Positions 1 to 6,784 are shown, counted from the stretch's first letter. The stretch is DNA of 8,676 bases from a bacterium (GCA_040757115.1 JBFLYA010000156.1:1-8676), one strand, 5' to 3'. Numbers and translations are program-made. The notes: generated from the letters alone by a model not told the origin.

Positions 1-96
1 GGAAAGTAGGAAAGGGGGAGACATTGCCCCCAGAAGAGGAATACCGTGCACATCCTTTATCCCTTTCCTACTTCCCTACTACCTACTTGCCTACTA
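1..96. repeat. Inverted repeat with CCTACTW microrepeats
   Basis: GGAAAGTAGGAAAGGG at 1-16 is mirrored by CCCTTTCCTACTTCCC at 61-76 with one mismatch in 16, so the region can fold into a long-stem hairpin. Nested inside is a second small hairpin, GGGGG/CCCCC, at about 15-32. The right arm continues as four CCTACTW units (67-73, 75-81, 82-88, 90-96) spaced by zero or one base. The element lies downstream of the larE stop and may extend beyond the left edge of the window. No coding sequence is convincing here. It could be a transcription-end hairpin or a mobile or selfish repeat; there is no T-tract typical of an intrinsic terminator. Confidence 0.6.
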
Positions 97-159
97 TTTT
101 CATTCCCCCAAATAACTGATGTATTACATCTTTCCTTTTTCTCCTTCTCAACCTTCTTT

Positions 160-957
160 TTACGCCTCATTCATACTTCCGGTTCGATAACCTTCCAGGT
201 CAATGCTAATGTAAGTATAGCCAAGTTTTTTGAGATTAGCCACTATTTCCTTTTGCCTCTTCAGGAGGAGGGGTATTTCTTCTTCAAGCACTTCAATTCG
301 GCAATAGTTTCCATAGTGCCTTATGCGGACAACAGATATGCCAAATCCTTTAATGAATTCTTCTGCAGATTCCACTATTTTTAGAGCATGAGGAGTAATC
401 CGCATACCATAAGGGAATCTGGAGGCAAGACAGGCCATTGAGGGTTTATCGAAGGTAGGTAATCCCATCATTTTTGATATCTCTCGGATTTCATTTTTAG
501 TCAATCTGACTTCTTCCAGTAAAGACCGAACGCCAGACTCTTTAATAGCCTCTCTACCCGGTCGGAAATCAGAAATATCATCCACATTTGAGCCATCGAG
601 TATGTATGGCAGACCGTATTGTTTGGCAATCTGGCATAGTTGGTTGAATAATTTCTTTTTGCACAGGTAACATCTGTTTCTGGGATTATCCGCGAAGTCA
701 GGGATTTCTAACTCATCCGAATCAATAATTAGATGTTTGACACCCAGTTTTTTTGCCATTGCCTTTGCAGATTCAATCTCTGATGTCGGGTAAAGTGGTG
801 ACCTGGCGGTGACGGCAAGGACTCTATCCAACAGCACATCACAGGCTATTTTTACCAGTAAGGTAGAATCCACGCCGCCGGAGTAAGCAATTAGCACACC
901 ACCCATTTCTGAAAGGATATTTTTTAATTTATCTATCTTTGAATAGTCAGTCGTCAT
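160..957 (-). CDS. larE: LarE-type ATP-dependent sacrificial sulfur transferase
   Basis: This is a 265-aa cytosolic PP-loop protein of the LarE family. LarE adenylates the carboxylates of pyridinium dicarboxylate mononucleotide and converts them to thiocarboxylates on the way to the nickel-pincer cofactor of lactate racemase and related LarA enzymes. The ATP-binding PP-loop SGGVDS is at residues 26-31. A CYLC motif gives C96 and C99, and C176 lies in the SMACLASRFPYG block where the sulfur-donating cysteine of Lactobacillus LarE sits. Having all three cysteines suggests the [4Fe-4S] class of LarE rather than the single-cysteine sacrificial class (inference). The ATG at 957 is chosen over an in-frame TTG at 978 because AAGGA lies 8 nt upstream and the N-terminus then has the usual family length. 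No larA, larB or larC is in view. A related tRNA- or cofactor-thiolating role is possible. Confidence 0.88.
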   Translation of the reverse strand: MTTDYSKIDKLKNILSEMGGVLIAYSGGVDSTLLVKIACDVLLDRVLAVTARSPLYPTSEIESAKAMAKKLGVKHLIIDSDELEIPDFADNPRNRCYLCKKKLFNQLCQIAKQYGLPYILDGSNVDDISDFRPGREAIKESGVRSLLEEVRLTKNEIREISKMMGLPTFDKPSMACLASRFPYGMRITPHALKIVESAEEFIKGFGISVVRIRHYGNYCRIEVLEEEIPLLLKRQKEIVANLKKLGYTYISIDLEGYRTGSMNEA

Positions 958-961
958 AAAA

Positions 962-1163
962 CTTATCCTTACCCACAAGTTTTAGTGGACACCGTGAAGC
1001 GTGAGAAGAAAGGGGTTTTAATAATTGACAATTGACAATTCACCATTCACCATTATTAAGGAAATTTAGGGAAAAAATTGTGAATGGTGAATTGTGAATG
1101 GTGAATTGTGAATGAATGCATAGTTAATAACATTGTCCAGTAAAAGATGTGGGTAAGGATAAG
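962..1163. repeat. Nested palindromic (MITE-like) intergenic element
   Basis: The outer arms are a perfect 16-bp inverted repeat: CTTATCCTTACCCACA at 962-977 and its complement at 1148-1163. Inside is a second inverted structure. The left side at 1023-1054 is made of AATTGACAATT and CACCATT units; ACAATTCACCATT at 1035-1047 is complementary to copies at 1083-1095 and 1097-1109. The right side is a tandem 14-bp repeat, TGTGAATGGTGAAT, with about 2.6 copies over 1079-1114. The element fills almost the whole gap between the sufB stop and the larE start. It encodes nothing recognisable. Its structure resembles a miniature inverted-repeat element, but no target-site duplication was identified. Confidence 0.7.
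966..970 (-). promoter_or_regulatory. larE ribosome-binding site inside an inverted repeat
   Basis: AAGGA (minus strand) lies 8 nt upstream of the ATG at 955-957 and decides the larE start. It falls within the 16-bp left arm of the inverted repeat 962-977/1148-1163. A hairpin formed by the two arms in the larE mRNA would sequester this site. Confidence 0.65.
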
Positions 1164-1190
1164 GTCATAAAAAGGTCTGACTCCTAATCC

Positions 1191-2426
1191 CTACATCATC
1201 TTTTCCGAAGTTAGTTCTATTGTTCGTCGGACTTCTTGTTTAAGATGTTCAGGGAGTCCTGGCACCTCCGGGTCTAAAAAGCCGCGCACGATTAATGCGG
1301 TTGCTTCATCTTCATTTAAGCCGCGACTCATCAAATAACACAATTGAGCCTCCTCGATTTTACCTACAGCGGCTTCATGGCTCAAATCACATCCTTCTGC
1401 CTTTGCCTCAAGTTCGGGGATAGAATGAATTTTTGCCTTATCACTTAAGAGTAGTCCACGGCAGTCAAGATGTGCTTTAGTTTCAGCCTTTTCTCCAACC
1501 AGATGTCCTCTGGCGATTATCTGAGTAGAGTCTCTGGCAATTGCTCTGGCAGTCATTTCCGCCCGTGTCCCTTCAGCCTTAAGCACTGCCCTTGAACCAA
1601 CATCAAGTAGAGAGTTATCGCAACCATAAAGCAGAGTATGGTATCTGACACGGCTATTTTTGCCCATTAAATACGAGGTTGGATACATCTGAATGCTTTT
1701 AACGGGTTTAAAACAGATATAATTGGAGATGAATGTGCCACCTTCTTCGATAATTGCACCAGTTCTTGGTCTGACTTCAACATCTTCTGCCCAACCGTGA
1801 ATCATGGTAAAGGTAATCGTTGCTCCCCTCTTCACATAAAATTCCGAGATGCCAATATGCATCCCACTCAAAACCAATGGATGGGTAGTACAGCCAGTGA
1901 TGATATGGAGTTCTGATTTTTCTTCGGCAATAATGATATTATGCACAGCCTGTAATAATCCCGCAGTGCCAATGAACAAGCAGGCTTGCACTGGCATGCT
2001 CAATTTAACACCCTCATTAGCGCGGATAAAATAACCACCTGTCAGGTTGGTTTCTGTTCTGGCGGTGTATTTATCCATATCTACGGCCACTGCTTTCCAA
2101 TAGTAATCTTTTAGCCAATCATACTGCTCAATTGCCTCAGGCGTACTTAATACCTCAACTCCTTTTATCCCTTTCTTCTGACAGGCAAGAATAGGCGTGT
2201 GGTCATACTGAAAGAATGTTCCCGAGCGTTTATTTTCATCTGAATTTATTCCTACTTGATGAGCTTTTTCAGCCACCTGGCCGGTTAATTTATCCGGGGA
2301 AGAAATCATCTCTACATAGGCTGGTTTTGAACTAAATTTATCAATGTCTATATCTGGACCGAGCAGAGCGGGTTTCTCTCTTACTTTTTCTGCAGATGCT
2401 TTTAATTCTTCTCTAAAATCAGTCAT
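1191..2426 (-). CDS. sufB: SufB/SufD-family Fe-S assembly scaffold (minimal SUF type)
   Basis: This 411-aa protein is the scaffold partner of the ATPase SufC in cytosolic iron-sulfur cluster assembly. It has the right-handed beta-helix core typical of the family from about residue 130 to 350, then the conserved C-terminal block CDLSHEAAVGKIEEAQLCYLMSRG. C322 (in DCRGLLLSD) and E351 (in SHEAA) are 29 residues apart, the same spacing as the cluster-building C405 and E434 of E. coli SufB, so both catalytic-type residues appear present in one chain. At about 410 residues it is shorter than E. coli SufB (495) and resembles the archaeal and anaerobe SmsB form, which acts as a homodimer with two SufC. 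The ATG at 2426 has AAGGAG 7-8 nt upstream and overlaps the sufC stop by 8 nt, implying coupled translation. No sufD, sufS, sufE or sufU is in view, so the sulfur donor must be elsewhere. Confidence 0.93.
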   Translation of the reverse strand: MTDFREELKASAEKVREKPALLGPDIDIDKFSSKPAYVEMISSPDKLTGQVAEKAHQVGINSDENKRSGTFFQYDHTPILACQKKGIKGVEVLSTPEAIEQYDWLKDYYWKAVAVDMDKYTARTETNLTGGYFIRANEGVKLSMPVQACLFIGTAGLLQAVHNIIIAEEKSELHIITGCTTHPLVLSGMHIGISEFYVKRGATITFTMIHGWAEDVEVRPRTGAIIEEGGTFISNYICFKPVKSIQMYPTSYLMGKNSRVRYHTLLYGCDNSLLDVGSRAVLKAEGTRAEMTARAIARDSTQIIARGHLVGEKAETKAHLDCRGLLLSDKAKIHSIPELEAKAEGCDLSHEAAVGKIEEAQLCYLMSRGLNEDEATALIVRGFLDPEVPGLPEHLKQEVRRTIELTSEKMM

Positions 2427-3210
2427 TTTTCATCTCCTTTTCAATAATGGCTTTCAATCCTGGTGGACAGAGTTCTAAATATTCACAAAATCCCTTTTGT
2501 TCAATGCGGGTAAATATTTCTACCGGGTCGCCCGTTTTAACAATCCTGCCCCCGCACATTACATGGGCTAAATCGGGTCTTAAATAAGGTAGAATATGGC
2601 GGTAATGGGTAACAACCAGACAGGCACAATGATTTTCTTCAATATACTCACCTAAATCTTTACCAATCATTTTTAGCGAGTCAATATCAACGCCAGAATC
2701 AGGTTCATCAAGAATCATTAATTTTGGTTTTGAGGCAAATATTTGAGCTACTTCTGAGCGTTTTCGCTCACCACCTGAGAAACCAACATTAACCTCTCTA
2801 TCCCGAAAAACCTCTGGTAAAAGTCCTACTTTAGTCAAAAGAGGTGTGGCGAATGATTCTTGTGGTTCTTTAAACGAGTCCCAGAGAGTCTTACCACCGG
2901 CTATTCTGATTAAATCGCGCAATTTTACACCCCTTATCTCTGGTGGAGATTGAAAAGCAACTGACAATCCTAATTTTACCCGTTGATGAATTGGTTTAGA
3001 ATTTAATTCAGTGCCAGCAAAGGTTATTTTTCCGCTTACCACCTGATAATGAGGGTAACCTAATAAGGTCATAATTAAAGTGCTTTTGCCCGAGCCATTT
3101 GGTCCCATCAAGATATGCACCTCTCCTTTTTCAATATTTAGATGGACGCCATTTAACACCTGCTTATTATTAACCTTTACCACTAAATCCTTTATTTCTA
3201 ACAAACTCAT
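2419..3210 (-). CDS. sufC: SufC ABC-type ATPase of the SUF Fe-S assembly system
   Basis: This is a soluble 263-aa ABC ATPase that drives conformational change in the SufB scaffold during cluster assembly; it is not a transporter. All nucleotide-binding motifs are intact: Walker A GPNGSGKST at residues 36-44, Q-loop Q87, signature FSGGERKR at 144-151, Walker B LMILDEPDSGVD at 164-175, and switch histidine H202 in VVTHY. The DEPDSGVD form and the GGERKR signature are typical of SufC rather than of transporter ATPases. The start at 3210 has a strong AAAGGAGG about 8 nt upstream. It is the first gene of a two-gene sufC-sufB operon, the arrangement of minimal (Sms-type) systems. The length is normal for the family, about 250 aa. 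Confidence 0.95.
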   Translation of the reverse strand: MSLLEIKDLVVKVNNKQVLNGVHLNIEKGEVHILMGPNGSGKSTLIMTLLGYPHYQVVSGKITFAGTELNSKPIHQRVKLGLSVAFQSPPEIRGVKLRDLIRIAGGKTLWDSFKEPQESFATPLLTKVGLLPEVFRDREVNVGFSGGERKRSEVAQIFASKPKLMILDEPDSGVDIDSLKMIGKDLGEYIEENHCACLVVTHYRHILPYLRPDLAHVMCGGRIVKTGDPVEIFTRIEQKGFCEYLELCPPGLKAIIEKEMKND

Positions 3211-3257
3211 TCTGAGAGCCTCCTTTATTTAATCCAGCCGCTAACCTCGTTGTCTTT

Positions 3258-3292
3258 GTGGGATTATTATTCTAACGCCAGAAATAATCCAC
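3258..3292. repeat. Imperfect inverted repeat upstream of sufC
   Basis: GTGGGATTATTATTCT at 3258-3273 pairs with AGAAATAATCCAC at 3280-3292 across a 6-nt loop, with small bulges. It lies between the cohesin-gene stop at 3322 and the sufC start at 3210. On the transcribed strand no T-run follows, so it is a poor intrinsic terminator. It could be a weak terminator, a leader structure or an operator for the suf operon. The minus strand also shows TAGAAT within the repeat, a possible -10, but no convincing -35 accompanies it. Confidence 0.4.
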
Positions 3293-3321
3293 CCTGCCCC
3301 CCCACCTCGGTTTAACTTCTC

Positions 3322-6300
3322 TTATCTTATTATTCCCACTTTCCCCTTCTTTTTGTCCTTTCCATCATCAACTACGAAGATATAGACACCTGATGGCAGG
3401 TCTTTTCCATCTTTGTTTTTCATCTCATACTCAAACTCTCCAGAGGAATTGGTCCTCTTTTCCCCTTCATATAAAAGCTCGCCGGCAATGTTAAAAACCT
3501 TTAAAGTTATATTTGTATCTTTTGATATATTCTTAAATGTTACTTTATTTACCTTCCTGGCTGGGTTTGGAAAACAATAGACTGAATTAAAGATTACAGG
3601 GACATCTATCTTCGCTGGTTGAGAATTTATCTCTAAAAGGCTATCCTGATTTCCTATCCTTTCTATAAACATTGTCTCTCTATTCTCTTCCATATCAAAG
3701 TTAAAATTTAATTGGGAAGAACCACTATCTTTGACCATAAATCTGACCTTTCCTAAAACGCCTGAATCCATTTCTTGTGGGTTCACTAAACCATAGGCAT
3801 AGTCTATCCTTCCATTTTCTACCCTGTTTATAATCCGATAGGCATTTTCTGGCAGCCAATCTCCTTCTACTATTTTGCCTATTGGTTTAAGGATATTCTC
3901 ATCATAGCTTAGATGAATCTCTCCACACAAAGAATCCCTGGCACCAGAAATAAGGATATTAAACTCTATAATCTCACCTATCTTTACATTATTAATAGAT
4001 TCTGGCTCAAACTTTAAGGTAATCTTTCCACCTTCTCTTTTTGCCTTTAATGGTTTTATTCCTTCTAAAGTTTGTTGTTCACCAAAGTTTGCCCTGAATA
4101 TCATAAAATCATCAATGTTTATTATGGCATCAGCGTTAAAATCGCAATTAGAATTATAATAAGTTTTTGAACCTAAAGTATCGGCAAGTGCTGGCCAATC
4201 TGATATATTTATCTGGCCATCGCCATTTGCGTCTCCTAAGATGAGGATAATTGTTCCCTGCTCAGTTGTCTCATTAAATTGTGTCTTTGTTATGATAACA
4301 TCTGTCTTTGTGGCTGGTGTTGCCCCGGGATAGGTAAAGGCTAAGCTATAAGTTCCAACCTGGATATGGTCAAAGATAAACCTTGAGTCAGGAGTTGTTG
4401 TGGTTGTTGCACCCGTTTCAATTAATCTAACACTAATACTTCCAACCCTCTGTCCTGCGGTCCCAAAGTCAATAAAACAAAGCCCTGATATGTTGCCAAA
4501 CCTTCTTAAAGAATAAGCGTTAAATACAACCAAAGAATCAGAAAGTCTTGCCTCTACGGTATAAGTTCCTGGCGGCTCTTTCCCTAAGATAAGATATGCG
4601 CCTGTTGTTCCATTGATGTTAGTTAATGTTTGGGTTTGGGATAGATTAAATCCAGATGCACCATCTGGACTATCTGTAATTTCCCAGTTTATCAAAACAT
4701 CTGGATAAGGGTTATGATAAATATCTTCTACCTTTATCACAAAGGGATTAGGTAACGTCTCCTCGCAGTTGGCTCGCTGGTTATTTCCGCAGACATAAAG
4801 AATGGTTGTTGGTGTGCCTGTCACATAGATTATGCCATCTTCTTTATTGAATGGAATGGCGTTTGAAGATGCATCCCGAAGAGTGGTAGAAGTTCCAAAA
4901 CACAAGGAAGATGTTCCTTCATCCTCTCCTCTAAATCTGATAGAGCATAAAACACCAGAACCTGTTGCTGAACCGATTAATCCAACAAAGTAATAAATAC
5001 TTCCAGTGCTATTATCATATCGCTGAACAACCATACCTCCTTGCGGAAATTCACCAGAGGTGATGGTTGAAACCTCAAGGATATCCGGATTAAAGGAAAG
5101 AAAGAGCTCTGCTCCGGCCATATTCGTTACATCTTCTATCAGAACATCAACAGTAGATTCTGTGCCTCTGTGAATAACCTTTGATGATGGGACAATCCTT
5201 AATTTTGTTATTGTCGGTAATGTGTGGACAATTATAGCCTCAACTACGGAAAAGGTTCCATAATTGAGTGCTTTATCTGTCAGGGTTCCGTAGAGGGTAT
5301 ATGTTCCATCTGAAAGCCCACAATAAGATAAAGAAATGGTGCCATTATTTAAACCAAAGATTGTGGTTGTATTTGAGGCAAATATATGACCATCTCTTGC
5401 TAACACGATGGTGAATGTAGCGGGATTTTTCTCTGTCCAGATAAAGGCGACAATAATGGTTGCGGTTGCTGGTGTGGTATAAGGTATTGTTCCATCATTG
5501 ATATTTGTTATTTCAACCATAGGTTTGGTGGTATCAACAATGGTTGAGGTAGTAGTTCCTGTAAATAATTCTTCATTACCTGCCATATCCTTTGCTTTGG
5601 TATAGAAGAACCATTTGCCATCTGTATTTGTGCCTAAATTACAGGTGAATGTTCCCGTAGTAAGTATTCCAGAAATGGGTTGATAGGTATGATAGTCCCA
5701 TGTCCCTCCCTCTTTCATCTTATAAAGGTTAATTTGCTTAAGTCCTGATTTATCAAAGGCAAGGTAAGGAATCTTAAGGCTTGAGGTATTTGAGTATTCG
5801 GACAGAGAAAGGGGATAAGATGCAGGTAAGATACCATCTAAAGTAACTGGGACATCACATATCTTTGTGTATGTGTTTGTGCCAATGGTAAGATAACCTG
5901 TAAGTGTGCCATTGATAATATTGTCTCCATTCTTGACCGTGTAGGTTCCTGTATAGGTGCCTGGCTGTATTTCTGTCATAGTTGTTGTCGCCATACCAGA
6001 AATAACAAAGGTAGCAAAACCGTATGGCGTTCCATTCATAACTACCTCAAGAACCTTTCCAATTCCCAGGGATGTCGTGCCGGAATGGGTAAGGAAGGTA
6101 ATGGCGTTTTCATTAGTTATTGGCAGAATATATCCCATAGAAAGGCTATAAAAGCTATTCTTGCATTCACCAATACATCCCTGACCACTGGAATCGACTA
6201 ATTTATCCCCACCTGAAACCCTTATCCCACCACCCTGGTCTACCACTTGCCAGAAAACATTATCTGCATAAGAAGTGGTAGGGAAGACAGATAAAATAAT

Positions 6301-6342
6301 TAGAGTTAATAAAACTCCTTTTTTATCTTGTAATCTAATCAT
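3322..6342 (-). CDS. Secreted cohesin-dockerin protein with FlgD-like C-terminal sorting domain
   Basis: This is a 1006-aa exported protein. A signal peptide (residues 1-26) has a basic N-region, hydrophobic core LLTLIILSVF and a likely cut after SYA. An N-terminal region of Ig-like beta-sandwiches follows (about 30-375; DxAGNEE motif near 252-258). Cohesin-like domain 1 spans about 380-508, an invasin-like Ig domain about 511-600, and a carboxypeptidase-regulatory-like domain about 616-690. A type I dockerin covers about 701-756, with two calcium loops starting at D704 (DANGDGQINISD) and D734 (DFNADAIINIDD). Cohesin-like domain 2 spans about 772-915. A FlgD-Ig/type IX-like sorting domain closes the protein at about 920-1006 (CFPNPARKVNKVTF, ending PSGVYIFVV and a basic tail). 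No catalytic domain is seen. The ATG at 6342 has AAGGA about 9 nt upstream. It probably acts as a surface scaffold or adhesin; the binding partner is unknown and the sorting route is inference. Confidence 0.85.
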   Translation of the reverse strand: MIRLQDKKGVLLTLIILSVFPTTSYADNVFWQVVDQGGGIRVSGGDKLVDSSGQGCIGECKNSFYSLSMGYILPITNENAITFLTHSGTTSLGIGKVLEVVMNGTPYGFATFVISGMATTTMTEIQPGTYTGTYTVKNGDNIINGTLTGYLTIGTNTYTKICDVPVTLDGILPASYPLSLSEYSNTSSLKIPYLAFDKSGLKQINLYKMKEGGTWDYHTYQPISGILTTGTFTCNLGTNTDGKWFFYTKAKDMAGNEELFTGTTTSTIVDTTKPMVEITNINDGTIPYTTPATATIIVAFIWTEKNPATFTIVLARDGHIFASNTTTIFGLNNGTISLSYCGLSDGTYTLYGTLTDKALNYGTFSVVEAIIVHTLPTITKLRIVPSSKVIHRGTESTVDVLIEDVTNMAGAELFLSFNPDILEVSTITSGEFPQGGMVVQRYDNSTGSIYYFVGLIGSATGSGVLCSIRFRGEDEGTSSLCFGTSTTLRDASSNAIPFNKEDGIIYVTGTPTTILYVCGNNQRANCEETLPNPFVIKVEDIYHNPYPDVLINWEITDSPDGASGFNLSQTQTLTNINGTTGAYLILGKEPPGTYTVEARLSDSLVVFNAYSLRRFGNISGLCFIDFGTAGQRVGSISVRLIETGATTTTTPDSRFIFDHIQVGTYSLAFTYPGATPATKTDVIITKTQFNETTEQGTIILILGDANGDGQINISDWPALADTLGSKTYYNSNCDFNADAIINIDDFMIFRANFGEQQTLEGIKPLKAKREGGKITLKFEPESINNVKIGEIIEFNILISGARDSLCGEIHLSYDENILKPIGKIVEGDWLPENAYRIINRVENGRIDYAYGLVNPQEMDSGVLGKVRFMVKDSGSSQLNFNFDMEENRETMFIERIGNQDSLLEINSQPAKIDVPVIFNSVYCFPNPARKVNKVTFKNISKDTNITLKVFNIAGELLYEGEKRTNSSGEFEYEMKNKDGKDLPSGVYIFVVDDGKDKKKGKVGIIR

Positions 6343-6453
6343 AGTCGTTTTCCTTCTTTTTATCGTTTTGCGAGAAATTTAATCTTTATTCCTTTCTTCC
6401 AGCAATAACTAACGTATTACTTTTTATGTAACCGTTCAGGTAGTCTGGTATCT

Positions 6454-6502
6454 GGGTGTCTAAGTGTCTGGGTTACATAGATTACCAGACACATAGACAC
6501 CC
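6454..6502. repeat. GTGTCTGG-family hairpin
   Basis: GGGTGTCTAAGTGTCTGG at 6454-6471 is complementary to CCAGACACATAGACACCC at 6485-6502 with a single mismatch in 18, separated by a 13-nt loop. The left arm reads as phased 8-bp units of the TCTGGGTG type. Neither side has the T-run of an intrinsic terminator. It lies about 110 bp upstream of the cohesin gene and could affect its leader or be a dispersed repeat. Confidence 0.7.
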
Positions 6503-6545
6503 TTTACGCAAAATTGTAGGATTTGTTACTATCCTGATTTCCTGG

Positions 6546-6580
6546 CTGTTAACTGATTGCTGATACCTGATGGCTGAACG
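6546..6580. repeat. Heptamer tandem repeat, consensus CTGATNN
   Basis: Five consecutive 7-bp units start with CTG: CTGTTAA, CTGATTG, CTGATAC, CTGATGG and CTGAACG. The first four bases of the last four units are invariant and the final bases drift. The 7-bp phase is not a multiple of three, and no reading frame uses it. Confidence 0.6.
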
Positions 6581-6615
6581 CTTACCTCTTTATCTACATT
6601 TTTTCGTAACTATTC

Positions 6616-6771
6616 ACCACGAAGAGCACGAAGGACACGAAGATGTTACAGAACAAGTCTCTTTATGCCTTCTTTCAATCTTTCCACATTGAAATTTATC
6701 AACAGACTAACCTTAATATTTGCTAACTTCATTAGATATTTCATCAAATTTCACTTCGTGCCCTTCGTGGT
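6616..6771 (-). repeat. CACGAAG inverted-repeat element
   Basis: The left arm (6616-6642) is three 9-bp units, ACCACGAAG, AGCACGAAG and GACACGAAG. The right arm (6754-6771) is the inverse of two such units and, read on the minus strand, is ACCACGAAGGGCACGAAG. It matches the left arm at 17 of 18 positions. Between the arms lies the tail of a GxxExxY-family gene. The arms plus gene remnant look like an internally deleted copy of a larger repeat-associated element. Confidence 0.65.
6646..6744 (-). pseudogene. GxxExxY-family protein, C-terminal remnant
   Basis: Read on the minus strand from the ATG at 6744, the sequence encodes 32 residues (MKYLMKLANIK, then VSLLINFNVERLKEGIKRLV, then L) before TAA at 6646-6648. 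The closing LLINFNVxxLKxGIKRxV is the characteristic C-terminus of the GxxExxY family (PD-(D/E)XK-like small proteins, usually about 120-130 aa). The catalytic part and the name-giving GxxExxY motif are absent, and an in-frame TGA lies just upstream, so this is a truncated fossil rather than a gene. It is framed exactly by the inverted CACGAAG arms. It is too short for standard ORF calling. Confidence 0.75.
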
Positions 6772-6784
6772 TTAATCTCTTTTA

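Noticed and set aside
46-384. Plus-strand reading frame of 112 codons
   Set aside because: It overlaps the 3' part of larE and the CCTACTW repeat, has low-complexity Phe/Ser-rich composition and matches no family.
958-978. TTG start at 978 giving a longer LarE
   Set aside because: It would translate the ribosome-binding region itself; the ATG at 957 has AAGGA at proper distance and the usual N-terminal length.
1849-2034. Plus-strand reading frame inside sufB
   Set aside because: It is antisense to a strongly conserved gene, with no ribosome-binding support or homology.
3230-3292. Possible second attC around GCGTTAGAA and CGCTAAC near sufC
   Set aside because: The required RYYYAAC and GTTRRRY ends are not found at attC spacing with complementary arms.
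5957-6151. Plus-strand reading frame inside the cohesin gene
   Set aside because: It is an antisense shadow of the Thr/Val-rich N-terminal region.
6343-6400. Promoter for the cohesin gene (TTGCTG, 17 bp, TTAAAT on the minus strand)
   Set aside because: Both boxes are weak matches in AT-rich DNA, so this is not distinguishable from chance.
6546-6771. CRISPR array
   Set aside because: Repeat units are only 7-9 bp, directly adjacent and without uniform spacers, and no cas gene is present.
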